Under the pieces are notes generated by a model. That model saw only the letters and a program-made list of their open reading frames with translations, was not told the DNA's origin and ran no database searches. This document shows positions 24,290 to 32,804 of a stretch of 35,052 bases of DNA, in pieces (positions within the stretch are counted from its first letter, which is position 1; each line of letters opens with the position of its first letter). The DNA is from SMXL01 sp036985715 (GTDB taxonomy: Bacteria > Bacteroidota > Rhodothermia > Rhodothermales > UBA10348), in the NCBI GenBank assembly GCA_036985715.1, contig BTQE01000021.1, positions 1 through 35,052 of the forward strand, written 5' to 3'. Position numbers and translations under genes: made by a program.

Positions 24290-25057
24290 ATGGAGACTCG
24301 ACAACCACTGATAGGAATCCTGGGAGGGATGGGGCCGCAAGCTGGTCTCGACCTATCATCGAAAATAATCGCCGAAACAAACGCTGTGAATGACCAGGAT
24401 CATCTTCCGGTGGTTTTGTTCTCGATGCCTGAGCACGTACCGAACAGAACCGACTTCCTGTTGGGAAAAATCACCCTTAACCCCGCAGTCGAGCTCTCGC
24501 GGCAACTTGCACTGATGTCGGACCTGGGAGTAACGGTCGTTGGAATGGCATGCAATACGGCTCATGGCGCTCCGATATTCGACGAACTCGTGAAATGCCA
24601 AAAAACGGTCGCGCCCGACATTCGATTGCTAAACATGATCGATGAGACCCTCATGTTCATTCGGGAGCATTGTCCCGACGTCTCCCGTGTCGGAATCCTT
24701 GCAACCACCGGGACCTATCAATTTCGGCTCTATGATGATCGAATCGAATCTGCCGGTTTGATTCCCGTTCTACCAGACGAATCGATTGCAGAGGGCTCCC
24801 TGCAGTCGGCCATTTCCGATCCGAAATGGGGCATCAAATCGAATTCGAGTCCCGTCACGAGTCAAGCCCGGTCCACGGTTCTTGAAGCGATAGAAAACCT
24901 TCGAGAACGCGGCGCCCAGGCAGTGATTCTGGGGTGTACGGAGCTACCCCTGGCTATTGAAATGGATTCTCTTCAAGACCCGGTCATCATTGATCCCACT
25001 CGAATTTTGGCCCGAGCCCTCATCAGCCATGCCTATCCGCAGAAATTGCGGCCGTGA
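24290..25057 (+). CDS. Aspartate/glutamate racemase family protein
   Basis: This PLP-independent racemase family interconverts L- and D-forms of acidic amino acids with two cysteines. The 255 residues contain GILGGMGPQAG (9-19) at the start, the first catalytic cysteine in GMACNTAHG (C88) and the second in ILGCTELPLA (C216), so the active site is complete. The substrate is most likely aspartate; glutamate racemases (MurI) have different flanking motifs. The ATG at 24290 begins METRQPLIGILGG. An in-frame TTG at 24260 would start inside the 14-bp repeat array and is less likely. It diverges from a secreted DmpA-type peptidase, which suggests a shared role in D-amino acid or modified-peptide turnover. 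Confidence 0.92.
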   Translation: METRQPLIGILGGMGPQAGLDLSSKIIAETNAVNDQDHLPVVLFSMPEHVPNRTDFLLGKITLNPAVELSRQLALMSDLGVTVVGMACNTAHGAPIFDELVKCQKTVAPDIRLLNMIDETLMFIREHCPDVSRVGILATTGTYQFRLYDDRIESAGLIPVLPDESIAEGSLQSAISDPKWGIKSNSSPVTSQARSTVLEAIENLRERGAQAVILGCTELPLAIEMDSLQDPVIIDPTRILARALISHAYPQKLRP

Positions 25058-25173
25058 GCTCTCGTACTATGGACTGGTTTCTTGAGGACGCCTCACGGGC
25101 AACCGCACATTTTCTCTGAAACCGGTTCGACGAAAGATGGTATGGGCGTTTCCAATACGCAGCAAATCCCACC

Positions 25174-25830
25174 ATGCTCAGTCAAGCCGTAGAAGATTAT
25201 CTGAAGGCGATCTATAAACTCCACAGTGGAGATCCGGTCTCGACGACCGAGATTGCCAAAACGCTGGATGTTTCATCGGCTTCTGTCACAAATATGATCA
25301 AGCGGCTCTCAGTGATGGGTCTGGTTACGCACACGGCCTACCACGGTGTGACGCTCACCGAGGCGGGTGGGAAAATTGCACTCGAGATCATCCGGCACCA
25401 CAGGTTACTCGAGACGTACCTTAAGGAGATTATGGGGTATAACTGGCGAGAGATGCACGATGAGGCCGAACGCTTGGAGCATCACATCTCAGAAGAATTT
25501 GAGGATCGTCTGGATGAAATGCTGGGATACCCCACCCATGATCCCCACGGAGACCCCATCCCTTCGAGGGACGGAAGTGTCCCTCCTTCTTCAACGGATC
25601 CGTTGACGACGTTTTCTGAAGGAGAGTCCATACTCGTTCACAGACTGGCCGATTCCGACCCTGCATTGCTCGCGAGGTTGGAATCGCTCGGGATTTTACC
25701 CCGCGTACGGATTACGCTGGTCAACCAGCCGACCGACGACGGACCGGTCAGGGTTAGGGTAGGCAGGGCTGAACACGAAATCTCTTCCAGTGATGCACGA
25801 TCCGTCTATGGCGTATTAACTGGTTCGTGA
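25174..25830 (+). CDS. DtxR/MntR-family metal-dependent repressor with FeoA domain
   Basis: The protein is a metal-sensing transcription repressor. Its 218 residues form a winged helix (about 5-62, helix-turn-helix near STTEIAKTLDVSSASVTNMI), a dimerisation/metal domain (about 63-138) and a C-terminal FeoA/SH3-like domain (about 145-216). The metal ligands line up with B. subtilis MntR: D8, H76, E99, E102 and H103 are present, which points to manganese rather than DtxR-type Met/Cys ligands. The MntR ligand E11 is a lysine. Target genes are not identifiable here; no metal transporter is adjacent. It starts 116 bases after the racemase gene, and the next gene starts 27 bases later. Confidence 0.92.
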   Translation: MLSQAVEDYLKAIYKLHSGDPVSTTEIAKTLDVSSASVTNMIKRLSVMGLVTHTAYHGVTLTEAGGKIALEIIRHHRLLETYLKEIMGYNWREMHDEAERLEHHISEEFEDRLDEMLGYPTHDPHGDPIPSRDGSVPPSSTDPLTTFSEGESILVHRLADSDPALLARLESLGILPRVRITLVNQPTDDGPVRVRVGRAEHEISSSDARSVYGVLTGS

Positions 25831-25857
25831 GTTCGTAGATCTAAACACCCCAGCCCC

Positions 25858-26865
25858 ATGCGATACTTTCTAACCGGTGCCACCGGCTTTATCGGCCGCC
25901 GACTGGCGCTGCGCCTGCTTGAGTGTGGACACGACGTGGCAGCAATGGTTCGTAAGCCCCACGAAGCCAGGGATCTGAAAGCCCTGGGTGCCCATATTTT
26001 TCAGGGAGATATCACGGATCGCCAAACCATCGCGGCGGGCATGCAAGGGGCCGACGGCGTTTTCCATATTGCGGCCAAGTATGAATTTGGCCTTCGAAGT
26101 CACTCTTTGATGGCGTCTATCAACGTCGGCGGCACCCGAAATGTGCTTGAGACGATGAGGGAGCTGCGAATTCCGAGAGGGGTTTATACGAGTTCAATCG
26201 TCATTAATTCAGACACGAAAGGAATTCTTGCGGACGAATCCTATCACCACGACGGCCCTCACCTCAGCGAATACGCTCGTACGAAATGGGAGGCTCACTA
26301 CCACGTTGCAAGATCGATGATCTTTGACGGTCTTCCGCTGATCATTGTTTTACCCTCTTCGGTATATGGCCCGGGCGACCAAAGCTCGATTTCCCTCATG
26401 TTCAAGGATTTTCTTCGCGGCCGTCTTCCAATGATTCCATCCAAGGCAGCGCTTTCATGGGTTCATGTCGACGACGTCGTAACCGGGCATCTATTGGCGA
26501 TGGAGAAAGGCACGACTGGAGAGTCATACAACCTGTCTGGGCCCACTCACACATTTATCGAAGCGCTCGAAGAGGCCGCGCGGATCACCCGTAGACGCCC
26601 TCCCCCGATTCATCTCGGTACTGGTTTATTGAGATTCGCATCGAGGTTCTCTCGTGCCCTTGAGCCCATCATCAAGATTCCCCCCCACTATTCGGCCGAG
26701 GCGCTGTCCTCGTCGGCCGGTACCTCAATCATAGCTTCTTTCGAAAAAGCCCGGTCTGAACTCGGGTTCGAGCCACGCGACCTTCGGCAGGGGCTGAAGG
26801 GCACGCTGACGGATCTGGCTTCGCGCATTTCCGACGAAAGAAAAACGAAACGCCACCGGAGATAA
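25858..26865 (+). CDS. NAD(P)-dependent epimerase/dehydratase, extended SDR family
   Basis: The protein is a Rossmann-fold oxidoreductase or epimerase acting on sugar nucleotides or similar compounds. The 335 residues include the cofactor motif GATGFIG (7-13), an acidic DITD after the third strand, the catalytic serine region TSS (111-113) and Y139-x3-K143 in EYARTKWEA, so the SDR active site is complete. The best resemblance is to NAD-dependent epimerases annotated as dihydroflavonol-4-reductase or hopanoid-associated HpnA, but I cannot fix the substrate. The basic C-terminus (ERKTKRHRR) is unusual. It sits 27 bases after the metal regulator and four bases before RNase R, so it is probably in an operon with them. 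A run of seven C occurs at 26680-26686. Confidence 0.9.
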   Translation: MRYFLTGATGFIGRRLALRLLECGHDVAAMVRKPHEARDLKALGAHIFQGDITDRQTIAAGMQGADGVFHIAAKYEFGLRSHSLMASINVGGTRNVLETMRELRIPRGVYTSSIVINSDTKGILADESYHHDGPHLSEYARTKWEAHYHVARSMIFDGLPLIIVLPSSVYGPGDQSSISLMFKDFLRGRLPMIPSKAALSWVHVDDVVTGHLLAMEKGTTGESYNLSGPTHTFIEALEEAARITRRRPPPIHLGTGLLRFASRFSRALEPIIKIPPHYSAEALSSSAGTSIIASFEKARSELGFEPRDLRQGLKGTLTDLASRISDERKTKRHRR

Positions 26866-26869
26866 CGAC

Positions 26870-29029
26870 TTGGCACGCAGGCAACGTATTCGACGAGACG
26901 TCTTGAATTTCCTTAAGAACCACGGGAAGAAATCATTTCGCCCTAAGGAACTAGCAAAACGGCTCAATTGCGAAGACAATCGCGACTATAGACTTTTTCA
27001 TGCAGTACTCGAAGAACTCCGGTCCTCTGGTACCGTCGGCTCAGTGAAGGGAGGCCAAGTGACTTATAGGCCCCGGACCAGCGAGATCGAGGGCGTTCTT
27101 ACCGTTCATCGAGACGGATTCGGGTTTGTGTCGGTCGAAGGGGAAGATGAGGATTACTTCATCCGGGCACGCCGTTTGGATACGGCGCTTGATGGAGATA
27201 CCGTCGTTATCGGCGTCGCTGCACCGGCTAAAGGAGATCGTAGAAAATCTGCCGAGATTCGGCGAGTCGTAAAGCGAGCTCGAACCTCTGCCGTCGGTAC
27301 GCTTCATCACGCCGAGTCATATGCCATTGTCATTCCTGACGACCTGCGCCTGAACCATGATATTTACGTTTCGATGGAGGATCTGAACGAAGCGACCGAG
27401 GGAGACAAGGTCGTGGTCTCGATTGATGCCTTCGAAGATCGTCGAGGCGCCATTCACGGTAAAGTCCTTAAGGTATTGGGGCCGTCGACAGATGCCAGGG
27501 TCCAGACCCTTGCCGTCGCGATGAGCCAGGGTGTGCATTCCGATTTTCCTGAATCGGTACAGGAAGAGGTTGCCCAAATTGATGGTACAGTAACCGGTGC
27601 AGTAGCCGACTCGGAACAGAAGAACCGACTCGATCTCCGAAAAAAAGTGATCTTTACGATCGACCCGGTCGATGCCCGCGACTATGACGATGCGCTGCAT
27701 ATCGAATCACTTCCCAACGGACAGATCGAATTAGGGGTCCATATCGCCGACGTCAGCCATTTCGTCCTGGAAAACTCCGAGATCGACAAGGAGGCCTATC
27801 GACGCGGAACGAGCGTATATCTCGTTGATCGGGTGATCCCGATGCTGCCGGACAAACTCTCATCGGACGTCTGCTCCCTGTTACCTCACGCGGACCGCCT
27901 GGCCTTTTCGTGTATTCTAAAGCTCTCCAGCGAGGGAGAAGTCCTTTCCTCATCGTTTCATGAGACGATCATTCACTCGAATCACCGACTCACGTACGAA
28001 GATGCACAGGAAATCCTGGACAACCCGGATTCAAAGCATGCCCTACGGCAACCGCTTTCCGAGATCAACTCGTTAGCCCGAATGCTGTCATCCGAACGCA
28101 GAAAGAATGGCTCGATCGATTTCGGGGCTAGCGAAGTTCAAATCGAACTGGATGAGACCGGCCATCCGTGTACCATTCGACCCAAAGAACGCCTCGATAC
28201 GCATCGTCTCGTTGAGGAATGCATGTTGCTGGCAAATCGGGTGGTTGCAGAGTCCCTCAACGATTCGGAGATCGGTGTATTCATCTCAAGAATACACGAG
28301 CATCCCGATCGTGAGAAGCTCAGAAATCTGGCCCAATATGTCCGTGCTTTCGGATATGAACTGGTGCACACGGAGGGACTTGTAAAACCTGGAGATCTCA
28401 ATGTGCTGCTCGAGACAGTCCGAGGACAACCGGAGGCTCCGGTCATCGAACATGCGGCTCTACGGGCTATGGCGAAGGCGCGGTATGGGATCGAAACCAC
28501 CGGTCACTACGGACTTTCATTCCGACATTATACACACTTCACGAGCCCGATCCGCCGCTATCCGGATCTCGTCATCCACCGCCAGGTGAAAAGAATGATC
28601 ACGGGCGCTCCTGGCTACGAAGACGATGAGCTAAAGCAGATCTGTGAGCAGTCATCAGAGCGAGAACGGGTGGCCATCGACGCTGAACGCGCTTCGGTCG
28701 CGTTGAAAAAAGTGATCTACGCCGCCGACCACATCGGAGACGAATTTGACGGAATCGTCTCCAGTGTTTCAAAATTTGGAGTGTACGTTGAACTGACCTC
28801 GCTTCTGGTGGAAGGAATGGTCCACGTTCGCGACATGTTGGACGATTACTACGAATATAACGAGCAATCCTTTTCGCTCGTGGGATATCAATCCGGACGG
28901 CGCTATCGACCGGGAGATGCAGTTCGCGTAGCCCTGGTCGCTGCGCACGTGGACTCACGTGAAATCGACCTTATGTTTCCCAACGTTCAACCGGGTTCGA
29001 AATCGCGAAAGAAACGGCGCAAACGTTAA
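26870..29029 (+). CDS. rnr: Ribonuclease R (RNB-family 3'-5' exoribonuclease)
   Basis: RNase R degrades structured RNA from the 3' end. The 719 residues contain an N-terminal winged helix (about 5-68), a cold-shock domain (about 72-117), a second OB domain, the RNB catalytic domain with IDPVDARDYDDALHIE (264-279; aspartates D265, D271, D273 and D274), an S1 domain (about 630-705), and a lysine/arginine tail (KSRKKRRKR). The length is slightly below the E. coli enzyme (813). The start is a TTG at 26870, supported by GGAG at 26858-26861, eight bases before it; this ribosome site lies inside the end of the epimerase gene. The gene follows the epimerase by four bases, so expression is probably coupled. 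Confidence 0.96.
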   Translation: MARRQRIRRDVLNFLKNHGKKSFRPKELAKRLNCEDNRDYRLFHAVLEELRSSGTVGSVKGGQVTYRPRTSEIEGVLTVHRDGFGFVSVEGEDEDYFIRARRLDTALDGDTVVIGVAAPAKGDRRKSAEIRRVVKRARTSAVGTLHHAESYAIVIPDDLRLNHDIYVSMEDLNEATEGDKVVVSIDAFEDRRGAIHGKVLKVLGPSTDARVQTLAVAMSQGVHSDFPESVQEEVAQIDGTVTGAVADSEQKNRLDLRKKVIFTIDPVDARDYDDALHIESLPNGQIELGVHIADVSHFVLENSEIDKEAYRRGTSVYLVDRVIPMLPDKLSSDVCSLLPHADRLAFSCILKLSSEGEVLSSSFHETIIHSNHRLTYEDAQEILDNPDSKHALRQPLSEINSLARMLSSERRKNGSIDFGASEVQIELDETGHPCTIRPKERLDTHRLVEECMLLANRVVAESLNDSEIGVFISRIHEHPDREKLRNLAQYVRAFGYELVHTEGLVKPGDLNVLLETVRGQPEAPVIEHAALRAMAKARYGIETTGHYGLSFRHYTHFTSPIRRYPDLVIHRQVKRMITGAPGYEDDELKQICEQSSERERVAIDAERASVALKKVIYAADHIGDEFDGIVSSVSKFGVYVELTSLLVEGMVHVRDMLDDYYEYNEQSFSLVGYQSGRRYRPGDAVRVALVAAHVDSREIDLMFPNVQPGSKSRKKRRKR

Positions 29030-29095
29030 AGTTTTGGAGGTTTTAGCCGACATTCGTACAGCTGTCACAGGTATCATTTTGCGCTCTATCACGGC

Positions 29096-30607
29096 ATGAG
29101 GCCTATCTCTGGAATAGCCACAATTGGGTTGTTACTTCGCAACCAGTGGAAAACTTCGAAACGGACGTTTTCGTCCCAGCAAGGAGTTTTTATGTGGATT
29201 GTGATCCTGTCAATGGCATTCTATATAGGATTTACACTCTTCATATTGGGTTATGCCTTTGATGCCTTTGCATTCAGGGTTTTTCCGGGAGAAGATCCGG
29301 TTCGAGTCGTCAACAGGTATCTGTTGGCCGCCTTCATTTCACTTTTTTTCATGCGGTTCCTGTTTCAGAAAACGCCTCGCATGAAGATCACTCCCTTTCT
29401 GCATCTGCCCATTTCGCGAAATCGCCTGATCGCATTTTTTCAGATTTCAAGCCTGTTCAGCGTGCACAATTTCTACCCGCTCATCTTCTTTATTCCATTC
29501 TGGATTCGTTTCGTTAATCCATCCCAACTCATTGCCGGGCCCATTTTCTGGATAGTTTCGGTCATCGGATTACTTCTCGGATCGCATTTCGCGAATCTCA
29601 TTCTGCGCGGCTTATTGAAACGATACCAGGGAGCTTTTTATGCCTTGATGGCGCTCTTTATCCTGGTGGTTGTGGTGGATGAGACCACGGGAGCAGGTGT
29701 TATTCAGGAAGCTTCCATTTTCCTTTTCTCGCATATTCTGGCCGGCTACGTCTCAAGCTTCGGTCTTGTTATTAACGTGGTCCTTGGCCTGGCGATCGTC
29801 TCCACGGTCGTCCTGAAGAAGTCAATAAAGGCTCCAAGATGGTCGGCCACCAAAAAGCGGAGTGCCCCTCTAAATGTGGTTGTCCCGAAAAAATTCGGCC
29901 TGACCGGAAAACTGATTTACCTGGAGTTGCTTCTCATGTGGCGAAATCGACGCCCGAGACATTATCTCCTGGTATCTGGCCTTTTCTCGTCGATGTACCT
30001 GATCCTCATGCTCGCTGCGAAAAGCACGATCGATGCCCGCGCTTTCGACGCCCTTATCGGCCTGTTCGCATCGGGTGGTTTTGCGCTTAATTATGGCCAG
30101 CTGATGTTTAGTTGGGACAGCACATACTTCGATGGACTCCTGGCCAGAGACATACCCATGAGGACGTTCGTTCGAGCCAAACTCATTCTTCTTCAGTTGT
30201 CTTGCGTACTTTTCTTTTTGATTGCTCTTCCTCTCTTCATCTGGCTGAAGCCGGAGCTTCTGGGATTGCATCTCGCGTTTCTGGTGTTCAACGCCGGCAT
30301 TACAACGGTTCTTGTGATGGAACTGGCCACTAGAAATCGTCAGGCCGTAGATATTGAGAAAAGCGGAAGTATCTTCAATTATGAGGGCTTTTCCATTCGA
30401 CACTGGCTCTGGTTTTTTCCCACAGCTCTTCCGCCGACCCTGCTAATGGCGGCGATGCCGAACCGACCTGTTACAGCACTCTTTATCCTGGCCGGCGTAG
30501 GGACTTTGAGCCTGTTGGCAACCGAGTTTTGGACACGATTTTTTGCGCGCGGGTTGACGTCGAGAAAGTACCGAATGGCACAGGGCTTCCGTTTCTATGT
30601 ACGTTGA
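29096..30607 (+). CDS. DUF5687-type ABC exporter membrane subunit
   Basis: The 503-residue protein is very hydrophobic, with about ten membrane segments, for example WIVILSMAFYIGFTLFILGY (from about 34) and ALMALFILVVVV (from about 183). The soluble N-terminus contains LLLRNQWKTSKRT, and a cytoplasmic loop in the middle is rich in K and R (about 241-265). The fold and gene context match DUF5687 proteins, which in Bacteroidota pair with a single ABC ATPase. Substrate is unknown. The last 11 bases overlap the ATPase gene in another frame, so the two are translationally coupled. A GGAGG-like GGAGGTTT lies about 55 bases upstream, too far to serve as a ribosome site. Confidence 0.82.
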   Translation: MRPISGIATIGLLLRNQWKTSKRTFSSQQGVFMWIVILSMAFYIGFTLFILGYAFDAFAFRVFPGEDPVRVVNRYLLAAFISLFFMRFLFQKTPRMKITPFLHLPISRNRLIAFFQISSLFSVHNFYPLIFFIPFWIRFVNPSQLIAGPIFWIVSVIGLLLGSHFANLILRGLLKRYQGAFYALMALFILVVVVDETTGAGVIQEASIFLFSHILAGYVSSFGLVINVVLGLAIVSTVVLKKSIKAPRWSATKKRSAPLNVVVPKKFGLTGKLIYLELLLMWRNRRPRHYLLVSGLFSSMYLILMLAAKSTIDARAFDALIGLFASGGFALNYGQLMFSWDSTYFDGLLARDIPMRTFVRAKLILLQLSCVLFFLIALPLFIWLKPELLGLHLAFLVFNAGITTVLVMELATRNRQAVDIEKSGSIFNYEGFSIRHWLWFFPTALPPTLLMAAMPNRPVTALFILAGVGTLSLLATEFWTRFFARGLTSRKYRMAQGFRFYVR

Positions 30608-31298
30608 ATTCAAAAACATAACGAAGAAATACGGGACGAAGACTGCGCTGAACGTACCCCTCTGGTCGGCGAAACCGGGCGATGTTATCGGTCTCGTTGG
30701 AAGTAACGGTGCGGGAAAAACGACATTTCTTCGACTCGTGCTGGACCTGCTTCAGGCTGATACAGGATCGGTCTTAATCGGTGGAAAATGCGTATCGAAT
30801 TACGACACGTGGAAGGCCCAAACAGGATCATATCTCGACAGTACGTTTCTGATCGATTTCCTAACGCCACTCGAGTATTTCAAGTTTATCGGAACGGTGT
30901 ACGGATTTGAGAATGGCCAGGTAGAAGAGGCGATCGCTCCGTACACAAATCTTCTTCCATTCCTCGAAACCGAGCCCGATTCTGGATTTATCCGCGAGCT
31001 TTCAACCGGGAATGCTAAAAAAGTGGGCATTGTATCTGCTCTCTTTCCCGGCCCTGAATTACTCGTTCTGGATGAGCCGTTTTCCAATCTGGATCCGCCA
31101 TCGCAGATCCGATTGAAACAGCATATACGGCGGTTGGCTCTAGAGAAGAACATGACGATGATTATCTCGAGCCATGACCTGGGCCACGTTACTGATGTTT
31201 GTTCGCGGATTACACTGCTCGATCGAGGCGTGGTAGTTAGAGACGACGTGACGTCTCCCGAGACGCTTTCACAACTGAAGCACTACTTCTCATCCTGA
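30597..31298 (+). CDS. ABC transporter ATP-binding protein, partner of the DUF5687 subunit
   Basis: This is the ATPase of the exporter whose membrane subunit precedes it. The 233 residues contain Walker A GSNGAGKTT (35-43), an atypical signature LSTGN (135-139) in place of LSGGQ, Walker B LLVLDEP (155-161) with SNLD, and the switch histidine in SSHDLGH (about 192-198). Changed signatures of this kind are common in small CcmA/EcsA-like export ATPases of this phylum. The ATG lies inside the end of the upstream gene, at 30597. The 3' end overlaps the convergent pseudouridine synthase gene by 16 bases, so there is no room for a conventional terminator between them. Confidence 0.93.
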   Translation: MYVEFKNITKKYGTKTALNVPLWSAKPGDVIGLVGSNGAGKTTFLRLVLDLLQADTGSVLIGGKCVSNYDTWKAQTGSYLDSTFLIDFLTPLEYFKFIGTVYGFENGQVEEAIAPYTNLLPFLETEPDSGFIRELSTGNAKKVGIVSALFPGPELLVLDEPFSNLDPPSQIRLKQHIRRLALEKNMTMIISSHDLGHVTDVCSRITLLDRGVVVRDDVTSPETLSQLKHYFSS

Positions 31299-31960
31299 GG
31301 GGATAATTCGCCAGGCCAACTTTCAGGGACCGGGCACGTCCAATTCATTTCCATTTTCCGAACGGGATGTGTTAACCGGAGTCGATAGGAATGGAGGGCG
31401 AGGTTTTTACCATCCAATTCTCGAGAGGCACCGTATCGAAAGTCACCCATAATGTGCATTCCGCGGGAGGCCAGTTGGACTCTGATCTGATGGGGTCGAC
31501 CGGTCTTGAGCTGGACCGACAAGAGTGTGAGCCCGCCCCACGATTTCAGGGGTGTAAAACTGAGCTCTGCAAACCGGGCATCTTTTTCAGACGCTTCGGC
31601 AATTCTCACCCTTTCATTTTCCTTGATCAGATGATCGATCAAGGTCTGGCCGCCTGTGACCTCTTTCTCGATGATGGCAAGATATTCCTTTTTTACTTCG
31701 CGCTCGCGAAACAGGCGGGATAGTCGATCTGCGGCTTTCGACGTCCGAGCAAAAATCATCAGACCCGACGCAGGTCGATCGAGACGATGGACGAGCCCCA
31801 GATATACGTCGCCGGGTTTATCGAATTCCTTCTTGATGTAGGCCTTCCAGTACGTAAGTGCATCGACGTCCTTTGTTCGATCCGCCTGCGACAACATGCC
31901 TGGTGGCTTGTTGACCACCAGGATATGATTATCGAGATAAAGTGGGTCCAAATTGCTCAA
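31283..31960 (-). CDS. RluA-family pseudouridine synthase, short form without S4 domain
   Basis: The enzyme isomerises uridine to pseudouridine in rRNA or tRNA. The 225 residues begin directly with the catalytic fold: NHILVVNKPPGML (11-23), then the catalytic motif GLVHRLDRPASGL with D61, KEYLAI, and TGRPHQIRVQL. There is no S4 domain, so it belongs to the short RluA/TruC/YqcB-like group, and the exact target cannot be deduced. The start is the ATG at 31960 (MSNLDPLYLDN). The stop lies inside the end of the convergent ABC gene. It appears to be transcribed alone. Confidence 0.93.
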   Translation of the reverse strand: MSNLDPLYLDNHILVVNKPPGMLSQADRTKDVDALTYWKAYIKKEFDKPGDVYLGLVHRLDRPASGLMIFARTSKAADRLSRLFREREVKKEYLAIIEKEVTGGQTLIDHLIKENERVRIAEASEKDARFAELSFTPLKSWGGLTLLSVQLKTGRPHQIRVQLASRGMHIMGDFRYGASRELDGKNLALHSYRLRLTHPVRKMEMNWTCPVPESWPGELSPQDEK

Positions 31961-32111
31961 TTATGAGATTGACTTACCGGTCTATCATACAGTCCCATTA
32001 GAGTTGGGTAATCCGTAGTTTCCGTCCTTCTGTGAGGATCGTGTACGGAGGTCACGGGTTCCATGTTGTTTCCGATGATCGGCGATTCAGAAAGGAAATC
32101 GATCTCAATCT

Positions 32112-32804
32112 ATGTCCAAGGCTCCCGGTACAGAAGCAGGAATTTCGCTCACGGGCGAAACATTCCGGAAGTTAACCCATGTTTTTGCGCTGATCATGCC
32201 GCTGGTTGCATGGACGTTTGGAGTCGTGGTTGCGTTGACCATCATGATCCCTCTCACTCTATGCGCGGTGGGAGCCGACTATTTTCGTGTCCGCTCGCCC
32301 CGATTCAAGTTGTTCATCGAGCGCTTTTTCGGAAGTATGATGCGGTCGCACGAGCTACCCGCCGTGGGAGAACCCGTCATCCTGAATGGCGCCACATGGA
32401 CGTTTATGGCTTTCACGTTGTTACTTCTGACCTTTGAAACGGGAATCGTGGTGACGATGTTCTCGGTGTGCATGATTGGAGACGGCGCAGCCGCCATGAT
32501 CGGCCGTCGGATAGGACACCACAAATGGGGACGATCGGGTTGTTCCGTTGAGGGCTCCGCTGCGTATTTTGTATTTGGTTTCGCGACTGCGCTTTTAATC
32601 GGCGGAGGGGGGATTATTCCGGTCGCGCCCTATTCTTTCCCTCTCCTTGCGCTTGGTGTCGGAACGACGGTCGGAGCCCTCGCCGAGATCGTTCCGTGGC
32701 CCATCGATGATAATCTGGCCGCCCCGGTTGGGGCAGCTGCGTCCATGGCTCTTGTTCTTCAATTCGGATACGGAATCCCGCTTGAGTATTTCTCGGCATT
32801 CTAA
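32112..32804 (+). CDS. SEC59/DGK1/VTE5-family integral membrane lipid kinase
   Basis: This family includes CTP-dependent kinases for dolichol, diacylglycerol and phytol and is often annotated as phosphatidate cytidylyltransferase-like. The 230 residues show about six membrane helices. RKLTHVF (19-25) near the N-terminus, a cytoplasmic SPRFKLFIERFFG, then MIGDGAAAMIGRRIG (120-134) and SVEGSAA (144-150) are the family hallmarks. The natural substrate (a polyprenol or diacylglycerol) is a guess. The stop overlaps the next gene's ATG by one base (TAATG), so it is coupled to a lipase. That pairing suggests a role in lipid turnover at the inner membrane. Confidence 0.85.
   Translation: MSKAPGTEAGISLTGETFRKLTHVFALIMPLVAWTFGVVVALTIMIPLTLCAVGADYFRVRSPRFKLFIERFFGSMMRSHELPAVGEPVILNGATWTFMAFTLLLLTFETGIVVTMFSVCMIGDGAAAMIGRRIGHHKWGRSGCSVEGSAAYFVFGFATALLIGGGGIIPVAPYSFPLLALGVGTTVGALAEIVPWPIDDNLAAPVGAAASMALVLQFGYGIPLEYFSAF

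Noticed and set aside
24102..24380. N-terminal extension of 93 codons on the DmpA-type peptidase
   Set aside because: It would run through the 14-bp array and into the divergent racemase gene; the signal peptide begins right after the ATG at 24101.
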